Shown one piece after another: positions 1 through 7,489 of a stretch of 64,000 nt of DNA. Position 1 is the first letter of the stretch, and every line of letters begins with the position of its first letter. A program made the position numbers and the translations under genes. This DNA comes from Micromonospora sp. HM5-17 (GTDB lineage: Bacteria > Actinomycetota > Actinomycetes > Mycobacteriales > Micromonosporaceae): the NCBI RefSeq assembly GCF_003762835.1, contig NZ_RJWA01000003.1:62001-126000 (forward strand), written 5' to 3'. The notes under the pieces are model-generated. The model saw only the letters and a list, made by a program, of their open reading frames with translations. It searched no databases and was not told the DNA's origin.

Positions 1-2055
1 GCCCTCCGGCGCCGTCGTGCCGTCGAAGCTCTCGGACAGCAGCGGGTCACTGGCTCCGGCGAGGTATCCGGCCGCGGTGCAGGCCGGCGCCACCTTGACC
101 GCGATGTTGACGGTCTTGTTGGCGGTACCGACCTCGACCTCGGTGCTGACCGGCTGGTAGCCGGGGTAGACGGCCGTGGTGTCGAGCCGGTAGCTGGTGT
201 TGCCGGGAACGGTGAACGAGTAGGCGCCGGTGATCGGGTCGGTGAAGACCGGGCCACCGGGCCGCCCGGGTACGGTGATCTTCGCGTAGAGCGGCCAGCC
301 GTGGCCGGAGCCATCGGTGACCTTGCCGGCGATGGTGACCATCGGCGCGGCGGTGAGGGCGAAGTCCTGGGTCACGGCGGTGCCCTCGGTGACGGTCACC
401 GTCGCGGTGCCGGTGACGTAGCCGTACGCGCTGGCGGTGACCACCTGCTCCCCGGCCGGAACGAGCAGCGAGTAGCGGCCGTTCGGGTTGGCCACGGTGC
501 GGAGGGTGCCGATGGTGATCTGCGCGCCGGCGATCGGGTCGCCGGTACCGGCGTCGGTGACGACACCGCTGACCTGGCCGCCGTCGCCGCGTGGGGCGGC
601 GCTGACCGCCTCGTACGCGTTGAGCCGACCCTCACCGAAGGTGTTGTTGAAGTCGACGGTGCCGCCGCAGGAGAGGTCGTTGACGTCGGTCGCGGTGTCG
701 TCGAGGAGCTGCTCGGTGGCGTCGATGTTCCCCTTCAGCACCGGTGCCGCCGACCAGACCAGGGCGACCGTGCCGGAGACGTGCGGTGCCGCCATCGACG
801 TACCGCTGCCGTTGCCGTAGCGGTTGGTGGGCAGGCTCGACCGGACGTTGCTGCCGGGCGCCGAGATGTTCGGCTTGATCGAATCGTCGATGCTGGACGT
901 GCCGCGGCCGGAGAAGCTGGAGATGACGTTGTTGACGTCGTACGAGCCGACCCCGTACGCGTCCGGGTAGTCGCCGGGGTTCTCGGTGGTGTTGCAGCCC
1001 GGCCCGTCGTTGCCGGCGGAGAAGGTCGGGAAGATGCCGGCCGCCCGCCAGGACAGGATCGTCTGCTTGTACCACTCGTCACCGCGGCCGCCGCCCCAGG
1101 AGTTGTTCACCACGTCGGCGTGCAGGTCCGGGCGGGGGTTGTTGCCGTTGAGGTCGGTCGGGGCCATCACCCACTGGCCGGCGGCAAGCAGCGAGCCGTC
1201 CGTGCAGGTGTCCACCTCGCAGCCCTTGGCGGCGATCCAGCGGGCGCCGGGGGCGACCCCGATCTGGTTGCCGGCGCCGTCGTCGCCGACCATCGTCCCC
1301 ATGGTGTGTGTGCCGTGGCCGTTGTTGTCGCACGGCTCGGGGCTGGCGCAGATCCCGGCCGGGTCGAACCAGTTGTAGTTGTGGTCGAACGTCCCGCCGT
1401 TGTTGCCCCGGTAGGAGTTGACCAGCGCCGGGTGGTCGAACTGGACGCCGCTGTCGATGTTGGCGACGACGATGCCCTCGCCGCGGGTGCCGAACTCGGA
1501 CCAGACCCGGGGCGCCTCGATGTTGGTGAGGTTCCACTCGACCTCGTCGGGCGCGTTGCCGGTCTCGGCGTCGGTCTCGGCACGCATCTCGACGGGCTTG
1601 ATCAGTTTGTACGTCCGGCTCGGCTCGATGCTCGCCACATCGTCCCGCGCCGCGATGGCGTCGACGAGGGCGCGGTCGCCCTCTACCCGCAGCACGTTGG
1701 CGATCCAGTACGCGGTGTACTTCACTCCGCGCTTGTCCAGATCGGCCCGTAGGTCGCGCTGGCTGCGCTCGGCGGTGCTGGTGAGCCGCCGGTAGACCTC
1801 GGTGACCCGGGCGGTGGGGTCGGCGATCCGGGCTGCGGCGCTGAGCTGGGCCCGTTCCCGCAGGTAGACCGTGAAGGTGGTGGTGCCCTTGGTGGACAGT
1901 TCGGCGAGGAGCTCGCGGCTCACCTCCGCCTCGGGAGCGGCGGCGGTGGCGATCGCAGGTTGTGCGGTGATGCCGAGGATCACGGCGGCCCCGACGGCGA
2001 ACGCTCGCCAGAGTCTGGGGCGCCCAGCTCTGTCGCGGCCTGGTCGATGCGGCAT
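1..2055 (-). CDS. Secreted S8 (subtilisin-like) serine protease with C-terminal beta-sandwich domains, 3' end outside window
   Basis: Exported subtilisin-family endopeptidase; 685 residues are visible and the C-terminus runs off the window. The start is ATG at 2055 behind GGGAGG. Residues 1-40 form a long twin-arginine-free signal peptide with a hydrophobic core (AFAVGAAVILGITAQPAIA). Residues about 45-150 look like an inhibitor-type propeptide. The catalytic triad is readable: Asp201 in NIDSGV, His247 in NGHGTHT and Ser420 in GTSMAAPHVSG, with the oxyanion Asn in VVNNSWGGG. Two carboxypeptidase-regulatory-like repeats follow at about 490-570 and 575-650. The last visible residues (SESFDGTTAPEG) look like the start of a jelly-roll domain common at the ends of secreted actinobacterial proteases. 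The substrate cannot be told from sequence. Confidence 0.93.
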   Translation of the reverse strand, partial: MPHRPGRDRAGRPRLWRAFAVGAAVILGITAQPAIATAAAPEAEVSRELLAELSTKGTTTFTVYLRERAQLSAAARIADPTARVTEVYRRLTSTAERSQRDLRADLDKRGVKYTAYWIANVLRVEGDRALVDAIAARDDVASIEPSRTYKLIKPVEMRAETDAETGNAPDEVEWNLTNIEAPRVWSEFGTRGEGIVVANIDSGVQFDHPALVNSYRGNNGGTFDHNYNWFDPAGICASPEPCDNNGHGTHTMGTMVGDDGAGNQIGVAPGARWIAAKGCEVDTCTDGSLLAAGQWVMAPTDLNGNNPRPDLHADVVNNSWGGGRGDEWYKQTILSWRAAGIFPTFSAGNDGPGCNTTENPGDYPDAYGVGSYDVNNVISSFSGRGTSSIDDSIKPNISAPGSNVRSSLPTNRYGNGSGTSMAAPHVSGTVALVWSAAPVLKGNIDATEQLLDDTATDVNDLSCGGTVDFNNTFGEGRLNAYEAVSAAPRGDGGQVSGVVTDAGTGDPIAGAQITIGTLRTVANPNGRYSLLVPAGEQVVTASAYGYVTGTATVTVTEGTAVTQDFALTAAPMVTIAGKVTDGSGHGWPLYAKITVPGRPGGPVFTDPITGAYSFTVPGNTSYRLDTTAVYPGYQPVSTEVEVGTANKTVNIAVKVAPACTAAGYLAGASDPLLSESFDGTTAPEG

Positions 2056-2254
2056 GCAACCTCCCACTTCCCGGCGCCCCGATCGATTCGGGCGCAATGA
2101 CGTCAGCGCCGGGGGTCTCCGGCGCCGCGGGCACGTGTGGGCTGCTACGCACAGCGTTCCCCACATCGGCCTGGAGTAATGCTCTTGCCCACCGAGGTGG
2201 TGATCAATGCCCGATGTAGAGCAGTATTTGGGCAGTAACCGGTCGTGTTTCTGT

Positions 2255-2271
2255 CAGTTATCAGGTAACTG
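2255..2271. promoter_or_regulatory. Inverted repeat in divergent protease/regulator promoter region
   Basis: Six-base arms CAGTTA and TAACTG lie five bases apart, with a related GCAGTAACC at 2232-2240. The site sits in an AT-richer patch of the 297-bp gap between the protease and the winged-helix regulator. A TTGACT-like -35 at 2293-2298 follows. It could be an operator for the adjacent OmpR-type protein. This is inferred from symmetry and position only. Confidence 0.35.
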
Positions 2272-2352
2272 CCTCGCATCGGCTGGCATCGCTGTTGACT
2301 CGCCCGGCCAAACGGGCTTGGCTTGGGTCGACTGTCGACGGGGAGGAGTACG

Positions 2353-2865
2353 GTGGCGAACGGAGAAGTCCCACTGGTCGTATGCGTATCGGCGGACGTC
2401 GCGGTGCGGGAACGGGTGGTTCGACGGCTGGATGACTTCGGCACCGTTGTGATCTGTTCTGATCTGTCCGAGTTGCGGGCAATGCTCTTTCCAATGACGG
2501 GCAACGGGACAGAGTCGGAGCCGGGGCCGGTGAGCCTTGGCGATCTCTCCGTCGACCCGAGCGGTCACCTGGTCACCTGGCGTGGAGAACCACTCGCGTT
2601 GACCCGACTGGAGCGGGAACTGCTCGCCCGGCTGGCCAGCTCGCCGCTCGGGGTCTGGACGTACGAGAGGCTGTTCGCCTCGGTCTGGGGCGGCGCGTAC
2701 CTCGGCGACACCGCCATCCTGCACTCCGCCGTGAAGCGGCTGCGCCGCAAGCTGCGGGCTGTCGAGGGTGGACCACAGGTGCAGACGGTGCGCGGTGTCG
2801 GCTACCGGCTGACCCCGGGCACCGACCGGAGGTCGTCCGGCCGTCAGTCGTCGAAAGACGGGTGA
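2353..2865 (+). CDS. OmpR/PhoB-type winged-helix transcriptional regulator with degenerate N-terminal receiver remnant
   Basis: DNA-binding regulator of 170 residues. GTG 2353 is chosen because GGGAGGAG lies 4 bases upstream; an in-frame ATG at 2323 has no such site. The C-terminal part (about residues 65-155) is a complete trans_reg_C winged helix: the TYERLFASVWGGAYLG wing/helix region, the HSAVKRLRRKLR recognition helix and the closing VRGVGYRL. Residues 5-45 resemble only the first strand-helix-strand of a CheY receiver (VVCVSADVAVRERVVRRLDD). No phosphoacceptor Asp or conserved Lys is present, so classical phosphorylation is unlikely. No kinase gene is adjacent. The divergent secreted protease is a possible target. 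Confidence 0.85.
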   Translation: MANGEVPLVVCVSADVAVRERVVRRLDDFGTVVICSDLSELRAMLFPMTGNGTESEPGPVSLGDLSVDPSGHLVTWRGEPLALTRLERELLARLASSPLGVWTYERLFASVWGGAYLGDTAILHSAVKRLRRKLRAVEGGPQVQTVRGVGYRLTPGTDRRSSGRQSSKDG

Positions 2866-2902
2866 CGGCTCCGGGTGGGGCCGCGCGACCCGGTGGTGGT
2901 GT

Positions 2903-2951
2903 GGGTCGGGCGGGGGTGACCGCTCTCGTCGGTCACGCGTGACCCCGACCC
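2903..2951 (+). terminator. Probable hairpin terminator after winged-helix regulator
   Basis: GGGTCGGG at 2903-2910 pairs with CCCGACCC at 2944-2951. Inside lie GGTGACC and the perfect palindrome GGTCACGCGTGACC (2931-2944), giving a long imperfect stem 40-90 bases after the stop. No U-tract follows, as is usual in high-GC actinobacteria. Confidence 0.5.
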
Positions 2952-3182
2952 GGGTCACACACCCGGCCACCCCACCCCCGGGCCTCGACCGGCCCCACCC
3001 CCATACCTCGGTCGGCGTCCGCCCGTGCCCAGGTGCCGGGCGACCCGACCCTCGGGCCGGCGTTCGGGCCCCCGCCCGCGCGGGGCCGGGTCGTGACGGA
3101 CATCCCACCCTGGGCCGGCCCGCAGCGCCGTTCCGGCCGGGGGCGCCGCTCCGGGCCTGCCGCACCGTGCCACGATTGCGGC

Positions 3183-4058
3183 GTGACCACGAACGCCCCG
3201 GCACCGGTCTGGCCGCCCCGGCCAGATCCCTCGGCCAGTCGCTCCCGGCGCCGACTGCTGTACCTCGGCGTCGCCGGCTGGGTCGTGCTGCTGGTGGTCG
3301 CCGCCGTGTTCTCCGCGCTGCGCGACGAGCCGACGGTACGGGAACAGCGTGACATCGCCGAAGCGGCACCGATCGTCGACCGGGCCGTCGGCGAACTGGT
3401 CGCGGCGGCCGGTCCGGAGCCGGTCGTCGAGCTCGGCCCGCGCCGGCTGCGGACCACGTGCCGGCTCACCCTGGTCCGTGACGGCGCGGCACTGGACGCG
3501 GCGGTCACCTTCCGCACCCCGGCGGCGGACGCCCCGGCGCTGCTCGACCGGATCGCGGAGCGGCTTCCCGCCGCGTACCGGGCCGACGTCTGGCACGGTG
3601 ACGACGGCACCCAACACACCCTGCGGGCCGATGCCGGGGAGTTCGTCGCGGTCAAGGGGAGCGTGCCGGAGCCGGGAGTGGTGCGCTTCACCGTGGGTAC
3701 CGGCTGCCGACCTGCCGCCGGCGACGCCCACGCCGACCGCCTGGTCCCGTCGTCGTCGCCGGATGCCACCGACAACGAGCCACTCCGGGTGCTCGCCGCG
3801 CTCGGCGTTTCCGATCCCGATCCGGTCAGTCTGACCATCGCGCCCTGCCCCGGCGGCGGTGTCGCGCGGACCGCGCGCTCAAGCGGTCGGGGAACCCCGA
3901 CCGGGCCGCCGGGCGCGCTGCTGCCCCGACCGGCCGGGACCGTTGTGATCGTCGACACTCCCGAGGTGTACGCCTACCGGGCCGGCCGGCTCAGCGTCGT
4001 GGCGGAGACCGACAGCGGCCGGACCCGGGTCGCCGTCACCGCCTCCGGCTGTAGCTGA
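3183..4058 (+). CDS. Single-pass membrane protein of unknown function
   Basis: A 291-residue protein starting at GTG 3183; the frame is open further upstream but that stretch is compositionally non-coding. The N-terminus is a short proline-rich cytosolic tail (about 1-25). One transmembrane helix follows (about 27-48, LLYLGVAGWVVLLVVAAVFSAL), then a predicted extracytoplasmic domain of about 240 residues. The domain has spaced cysteines (TTCRLT, GTGCRP, APCPGG, ASGCS at the very end) that could form disulfides. I do not recognise the family. It is monocistronic on the plus strand. The 317 bases before it hold only the preceding terminator and GC-rich DNA. Confidence 0.75.
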   Translation: MTTNAPAPVWPPRPDPSASRSRRRLLYLGVAGWVVLLVVAAVFSALRDEPTVREQRDIAEAAPIVDRAVGELVAAAGPEPVVELGPRRLRTTCRLTLVRDGAALDAAVTFRTPAADAPALLDRIAERLPAAYRADVWHGDDGTQHTLRADAGEFVAVKGSVPEPGVVRFTVGTGCRPAAGDAHADRLVPSSSPDATDNEPLRVLAALGVSDPDPVSLTIAPCPGGGVARTARSSGRGTPTGPPGALLPRPAGTVVIVDTPEVYAYRAGRLSVVAETDSGRTRVAVTASGCS

Positions 4059-4160
4059 CGCGGCCCCCGCTCCTCGTGGTGGCGGCTGCCGGCGCCGGAC
4101 ACCCGCCACGGAGCCTTCCGTCGCCCGCAGGCACGGTCGCGTACCGCGAACGATCGGGTG

Positions 4161-4667
4161 TCAGGCGCAGTTCGCTCCGTTGTAGTTGGCGGGGACTATG
4201 TTGCCGTCCCGGTTCGTGAAGGAGTAGCGACCGTTATTCGACTCATGCCGCAGGAGTATGACGTCATACCGGTTGCCGTGGTAGCGCACCCAGGTGCTGT
4301 TGACGTACTCCAGTTTGTTGTCTGCCCGGCTGAGCGTCTGCGGGCCGGCCCGCCCGTCGACCCCCACCCCGTGATCCAGCTGCCACCTCATGGTCGCCTT
4401 CTCGGTGTTCGGCCCGAACTGGCAGTCGATGTCGCCCATTTCGAGGTAGCCGTCCGCGTACAGGACGGTCTGCCACAGCCCGACAGCCCACCCGATCGAG
4501 TACGCGCTCCTCGAGAACTCCCCCTCGTCCCCCCAGTCGTCGTTGACGGCACCCGCGCCTTGGACGTAGCCGTGGCTCGGCGCGGCGACGGCCGGCGCCG
4601 ACAGCGCCGTGCCGCCGACCACGAGCGCGGTGGCCAGCGCGAAGACTCGTACGGTCCGGTTGCGCAT
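4161..4667 (-). CDS. Secreted peptidoglycan-binding-domain protein
   Basis: Small exported protein of 168 residues. ATG 4667 is chosen over an upstream ATG because GAAAGGAG lies 6 bases before it and a clean signal peptide follows (charged MRNRTVR, a hydrophobic stretch, then APAVAA before PSHG). Residues about 60-120 resemble a PG_binding_1 three-helix fold: GLWQTVLYADGYL, then FGPNTEKATMRWQLDHGVGVDGRAGPQTL, with the family's FG..T...V..FQ pattern partly changed (RWQL). No catalytic domain is present, so it may bind the cell wall or act as an inhibitor or scaffold. The C-terminal 45 residues are aromatic- and Asn-rich and unassigned. Confidence 0.82.
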   Translation of the reverse strand: MRNRTVRVFALATALVVGGTALSAPAVAAPSHGYVQGAGAVNDDWGDEGEFSRSAYSIGWAVGLWQTVLYADGYLEMGDIDCQFGPNTEKATMRWQLDHGVGVDGRAGPQTLSRADNKLEYVNSTWVRYHGNRYDVILLRHESNNGRYSFTNRDGNIVPANYNGANCA

Positions 4668-4783
4668 CGGCTCTCCTTTCAGATGATCCGACTGCGACAA
4701 CGTTTACGCGAGTCGATGGTGCTCGGCCACGACATTCGACGTACGTCGAAGACCCGGGTTGGCGGCGTACGCCGGTGGGGCCG

Positions 4784-4885
4784 CCGAGCTGGTGGGGAGG
4801 CCGAGCCGGTGGGGTCCCCGAGCCGGTGGGGAGGCCGAGCCGGTGGGGTCCCCGAGCCGGTGGGGTCCCCGAGTCGGTGGGGTCG
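4784..4885. repeat. Six tandem 17-bp repeats
   Basis: Consensus CCGAGCCGGTGGGGTCC. Units begin at 4784, 4801, 4818, 4835, 4852 and 4869. Units 1 and 3 end in AGG instead of TCC, and single changes occur in units 1 and 6. A degenerate partial unit precedes. The array lies just beyond the 3' end of the DsrE gene and upstream of the peptidoglycan-binding gene. The period is not a multiple of three and no gene covers it. Confidence 0.93.
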
Positions 4886-4892
4886 CGCCGGT

Positions 4893-5255
4893 TCAGTACA
4901 CGAGCGCCTGGACGCCGTCGGCCGTGACCTCCTCGACGAAGACCGCCGCCCCGGCGATCCGTACCCCGGGCAGGACGTCGGCCTCGGTGATGTTCCGCCG
5001 GGCCGCGCACTGGGTGCAGAGCGTGACACGCCCGGTCGACAGGATCGTCTGCAGCAGTTCGGGCAGAGGCGCCGAGTGCGGCAGCTCGAACTCCTCGGCC
5101 CGGCCCGGCAACGCGAACCAGCTCGACTCGCCGGTCAGCCAGAGCGACACGTCGAGGCCGGAGGCGGCCGCCGTGGCGGCGACGGTGAAGGCCTGCGCGC
5201 AGCGTTCCGGTGCGTCCGCGCCGGCGGTGGCCTTGACGACCAGGGTTCGAGCCAT
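4893..5255 (-). CDS. DsrE-family small protein
   Basis: A cytosolic 120-residue protein with a DsrE/DsrF/TusD-like alpha/beta fold. It has a first strand TLVVKATAGAD, a helix ERCAQAFTVAATAAASG, the strand DVSLWLTGESSWF, and a CTQCAARR motif near residue 80 where sulfur-relay members carry their reactive cysteine. The physiological role of stand-alone actinobacterial DsrE proteins is unknown. The start is ATG 5255, preceded by TATGCT with a 6-base gap, so the mRNA is probably leaderless. It is divergent from the 34-residue membrane protein, with overlapping -10 boxes. Confidence 0.85.
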   Translation of the reverse strand: MARTLVVKATAGADAPERCAQAFTVAATAAASGLDVSLWLTGESSWFALPGRAEEFELPHSAPLPELLQTILSTGRVTLCTQCAARRNITEADVLPGVRIAGAAVFVEEVTADGVQALVY

Positions 5256-5261
5256 GCCGCC

Positions 5262-5271
5262 AGCATAGGAT
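5262..5271. promoter_or_regulatory. Overlapping divergent -10 boxes
   Basis: On the minus strand TATGCT (5267-5262) lies 6 bases before the DsrE ATG. On the plus strand TAGGAT (5266-5271) lies 9 bases before ATG 5281. The two hexamers share bases 5266-5267, so RNA polymerase could not open both at once. Confidence 0.6.
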
Positions 5272-5280
5272 CAGCCTGTC

Positions 5281-5385
5281 ATGGTTACCGAGATTGGGTT
5301 CGTCAGCCTGCTGGTCGCGGGCTTCGGCGCGCTCGCCGGTTACCTGGTGTACCTGGCTGTACGAATTTCGAGAGGACGTTGGTGA
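5281..5385 (+). CDS. Tiny single-pass membrane protein (34 residues)
   Basis: Reading from ATG 5281 gives a 34-residue protein that is almost entirely one transmembrane helix (IGFVSLLVAGFGALAGYLVYLAV) followed by a basic tail RISRGRW. Its own -10 box (TAGGAT 5266-5271) and its placement between DsrE and nitrobindin genes support it as real. Codon positions show normal GC3 use. It is probably inserted in the cytoplasmic membrane with the basic end inside. Function unknown. Confidence 0.6.
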   Translation: MVTEIGFVSLLVAGFGALAGYLVYLAVRISRGRW

Positions 5386-5506
5386 GCGCGAGGAGCGAGC
5401 CGAGCGGGCGGGCGCGACGTCGGTGTGCCCGCGCGCAACGACCGGGCCGACCCGCATCGCGGCGGCGACCTCGGCGAGTCCCGCGGTCACGAACGAAAGG
5501 GATGTT

Positions 5507-6100
5507 GTGAGCGACACTCCGATCCAACCGCCGCCGTGGCTGAACGCGCCGCCGGTCGACCCGTACCCGTACGAGGAGACGTACGACCTGCGGACCGGTC
5601 CGAAGCTGCACCCGACGCTGAACGCGCTGCTGCCGTACGTCGGGCTGTGGCGGGGGCGGGGGCGGGGCGGGTTCCCCACCATCGAGGACTTCGACTTCGC
5701 CCAGGAGATCCGGATCACTCACGACGGGCGGCCGTTCCTCTACTACGAGTCCCGCGCCTGGATCCTTGACGAGCAGAGCAAGCCGGTCCGGCCGGCCGGT
5801 CGAGAGACCGGCTGGTGGCGTCCGGTCTGTAACGACGAGGGCAGGGCCACCGGCGAGCTGGAGGTGCTGCTCGCCACCCCCACCGGCGTGATGGAGCTCT
5901 ACCTCGGCAAGATCACCGGCACCCAGGTGGAGCTGGTCACCGACGCGGTGGTGCGGACCTCCACGGCCAAGGAGGTCAACGCCGGGCACCGACTCTTCGG
6001 CATCGTCGATGGTGCCCTGCTCTACGCCCAGGACATCGCGGCGATGGGGCATCCGCTCTCGCCGCACCTCTCGGCCCGGCTGATCCGGGTCGGCGGCTGA
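5507..6100 (+). CDS. Nitrobindin-like heme-binding beta-barrel (FABP/DUF1794 family)
   Basis: A 197-residue protein of the nitrobindin family, small beta-barrels that in characterised members bind ferric heme and react with NO or peroxynitrite. The diagnostic GLWRGRGRGGFPTIEDF segment (GxWxGxG...PTI) is at residues about 46-62. The C-terminal strand with the expected axial histidine region reads AMGHPLSPHLSARLIRV. GTG 5507 is chosen because GAAAGGGA lies just upstream. The preceding 120 bases hold no gene. It ends 13 bases before a large terminator hairpin. Confidence 0.9.
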   Translation: MSDTPIQPPPWLNAPPVDPYPYEETYDLRTGPKLHPTLNALLPYVGLWRGRGRGGFPTIEDFDFAQEIRITHDGRPFLYYESRAWILDEQSKPVRPAGRETGWWRPVCNDEGRATGELEVLLATPTGVMELYLGKITGTQVELVTDAVVRTSTAKEVNAGHRLFGIVDGALLYAQDIAAMGHPLSPHLSARLIRVGG

Positions 6101-6113
6101 CCGCTCACCACCG

Positions 6114-6175
6114 AGGTGTGAGGAAGGGCCCCTTCTTATACAAAAAGCGATAAGAAGGGGCCCTTCCTCACACCT
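6114..6175. terminator. Bidirectional terminator: perfect 26-bp inverted repeat
   Basis: Arms 6114-6139 and 6150-6175 are exact inverse complements around a 10-base A-rich loop. It lies between convergent nitrobindin and pabC genes. The right arm contains the stop and last codons of pabC. The core (AAGGGCCCCTT) is shared with the hairpin at 25227-25280. Confidence 0.9.
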
Positions 6176-7013
6176 CAAAGCCGAGGAGGGCGCGGAGGGT
6201 GGCGGTGTGCGGCGAGGCGGGCAGCGGCATGCCGTCCAGCGCGCGGATCTCGGCCAGGCCGCGTACCGACGAGGTGAACCAGACGCCGTCGGCCCGCCGG
6301 AGTTCGGCCGGGGAGACCCGCCGCCGCGCCGCGGTCCAGCCGAGCGCGGCGGCCCGGCCGAGCAGCCAGTCGGCGGTGATCCCGGGCAGGATCCCGGTGT
6401 CGGCCGGCACCGTGCAGAGAGTGTCGCCGGCGAGCCAGACCAGGCTGGCGCCGGGACCCTCCAGGGCGTAGCCGTCGGTGGAGATCCAGAGGACGTCGTC
6501 GACGCCGTTCGCCGCCGCCCAGCGTCGGGCGGCCTGGTTCGGGGCGTACGAGGTGGTCTTGTGGCCGGCGAGCAGCCACGGCCGGCCGTGCCGGGCGTCG
6601 GCGGTCACCCCCAGCGGCAGGGTCGCCACTGTGATCCCGGTACGGCGGGCTCGGCGTACCGGCTCGGGCACCTCGCTGAGGGTCGCGTAGACGGTGCCCG
6701 AGCCGCCGTCCTCGGGCCCCCGCGTGCAGACCAGGCGTAACGCCCCCTCGGTCCGGGCCGGCCAGCCGGCGCAGACGGTGTCGAGCAGCTCGCGGAGGGC
6801 GGCGGTCTCCGGCAGCGGCAGGTCGAGGGCGGCCGCGGACCGGGCCAGCCGGGCCAGGTGCTCGGCGGCCAGCCAGGGCCGCCCGTCCCGGACGTGCATC
6901 GTCTCGAAGAGCCCGTCGCCGTGGAGCGCACCCCGGTCGTCGGCCCGGAGCACCGGCTCGTCGGCCGGGACCACGCCCCGGCCCAGTACCGCGACGATCC
7001 GCCGGCCAGACAC
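6168..7013 (-). CDS. pabC: Aminodeoxychorismate lyase / class IV aminotransferase
   Basis: PLP enzyme of fold-type IV. The family includes 4-amino-4-deoxychorismate lyase (releasing p-aminobenzoate and pyruvate for folate), D-amino acid and branched-chain transaminases. Motifs: GDGLFETMHVRDG near the N-terminus, the PLP lysine in GHKTTSYAPNQ, and the ALEGPGASLVW phosphate-binding region. The short length (281 residues) and context near the folate-binding YgfZ favour PabC, but a related transaminase is possible. GTG 7013 is chosen because TACCCT (7027-7022, minus strand) lies 8 bases upstream; an in-frame GTG at 7019 is the alternative. Confidence 0.8.
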   Translation of the reverse strand: MSGRRIVAVLGRGVVPADEPVLRADDRGALHGDGLFETMHVRDGRPWLAAEHLARLARSAAALDLPLPETAALRELLDTVCAGWPARTEGALRLVCTRGPEDGGSGTVYATLSEVPEPVRRARRTGITVATLPLGVTADARHGRPWLLAGHKTTSYAPNQAARRWAAANGVDDVLWISTDGYALEGPGASLVWLAGDTLCTVPADTGILPGITADWLLGRAAALGWTAARRRVSPAELRRADGVWFTSSVRGLAEIRALDGMPLPASPHTATLRALLGFEV

Positions 7014-7045
7014 GCCCACCGAGGGTAGTCGGCCACCGGTCGCAC

Positions 7046-7051
7046 TATGCT
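7046..7051 (+). promoter_or_regulatory. -10 box of fur-ygfZ
   Basis: TATGCT lies 6 bases before GTG 7058. It is one of the clearest leaderless-type promoters in the window and implies the transcript begins at or next to the start codon. Confidence 0.6.
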
Positions 7052-7057
7052 TTGACA

Positions 7058-7489
7058 GTGTCGGATTCCTCACTGGCGGAGATGCTGCGTTCCCGCGGCC
7101 TGCGGCTGACCGCGCAGCGTCAGCTCATCCTGGACGCCGTGCTCGAACTGGGGCACGCCACGCCGGAGCAGGTGCACGCGGCCGTCCGCGAGGTCGCCGC
7201 CGGAGTGAACATCACCACGATCTACCGGACGCTGGAACTACTCGAACGCCTCGGACTGGTTACCCATACGCACCTGTCCCACGGGTCACCGACGTACCAC
7301 AGCGTGGGCGAGGACGCCCACGTGCACCTGGTCTGCCGGAACTGCGGGGCGGTGGACGAGGTCGATCCGGAGCTGTTCCGGCCCGTCACCGACACACTGG
7401 CGGCGGAGCGGGGGTTCCAGGTCGACATCGGGCACGTGGCGTTGTTCGGCGTCTGTGGTCGGACCGAGTGCGGGGAGCGGCGGGGATGA
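7058..7489 (+). CDS. Fur-family metal-responsive repressor
   Basis: Metal-dependent winged-helix repressor of 143 residues (Fur/Zur type). The N-terminal DNA-binding domain reads LRLTAQRQLILDAVLELGHATPEQVH and ITTIYRTLELLERLGLV. The dimerisation domain has HVHLVCRNCGAVDEVD, with the structural-zinc CxxC, and C-terminal CGRTEC, a second CxxxC pair. Sequence does not decide between iron and zinc sensing. GTG 7058 is chosen over TTG 7052 from the -10 spacing. The stop overlaps the ygfZ start as ATGA (7486-7489), implying translational coupling. Confidence 0.92.
   Translation: MSDSSLAEMLRSRGLRLTAQRQLILDAVLELGHATPEQVHAAVREVAAGVNITTIYRTLELLERLGLVTHTHLSHGSPTYHSVGEDAHVHLVCRNCGAVDEVDPELFRPVTDTLAAERGFQVDIGHVALFGVCGRTECGERRG

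Noticed and set aside
301-1752. 483-residue plus-strand open frame opposite the subtilisin
   Set aside because: Mirror of the protease on the other strand; Val/Gly/Asp-repetitive composition and no domain, while the minus strand shows a full catalytic triad.
2254-3958. Long minus-strand frames over the winged-helix and membrane-protein genes
   Set aside because: Arg/Pro/Gly-rich antisense frames kept open by GC bias; the plus-strand proteins have recognisable domains or membrane helices.
4784-4885. Possible CRISPR array
   Set aside because: Units are contiguous with no spacers and no cas genes are nearby; the Cas4-like nuclease at 33173 is not linked to any repeat-spacer array.
6694-7485. 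In-frame extension upstream of ygfZ
   Set aside because: Runs through the Fur gene in another frame; ATG 7486 overlaps the Fur stop and gives the normal family length.
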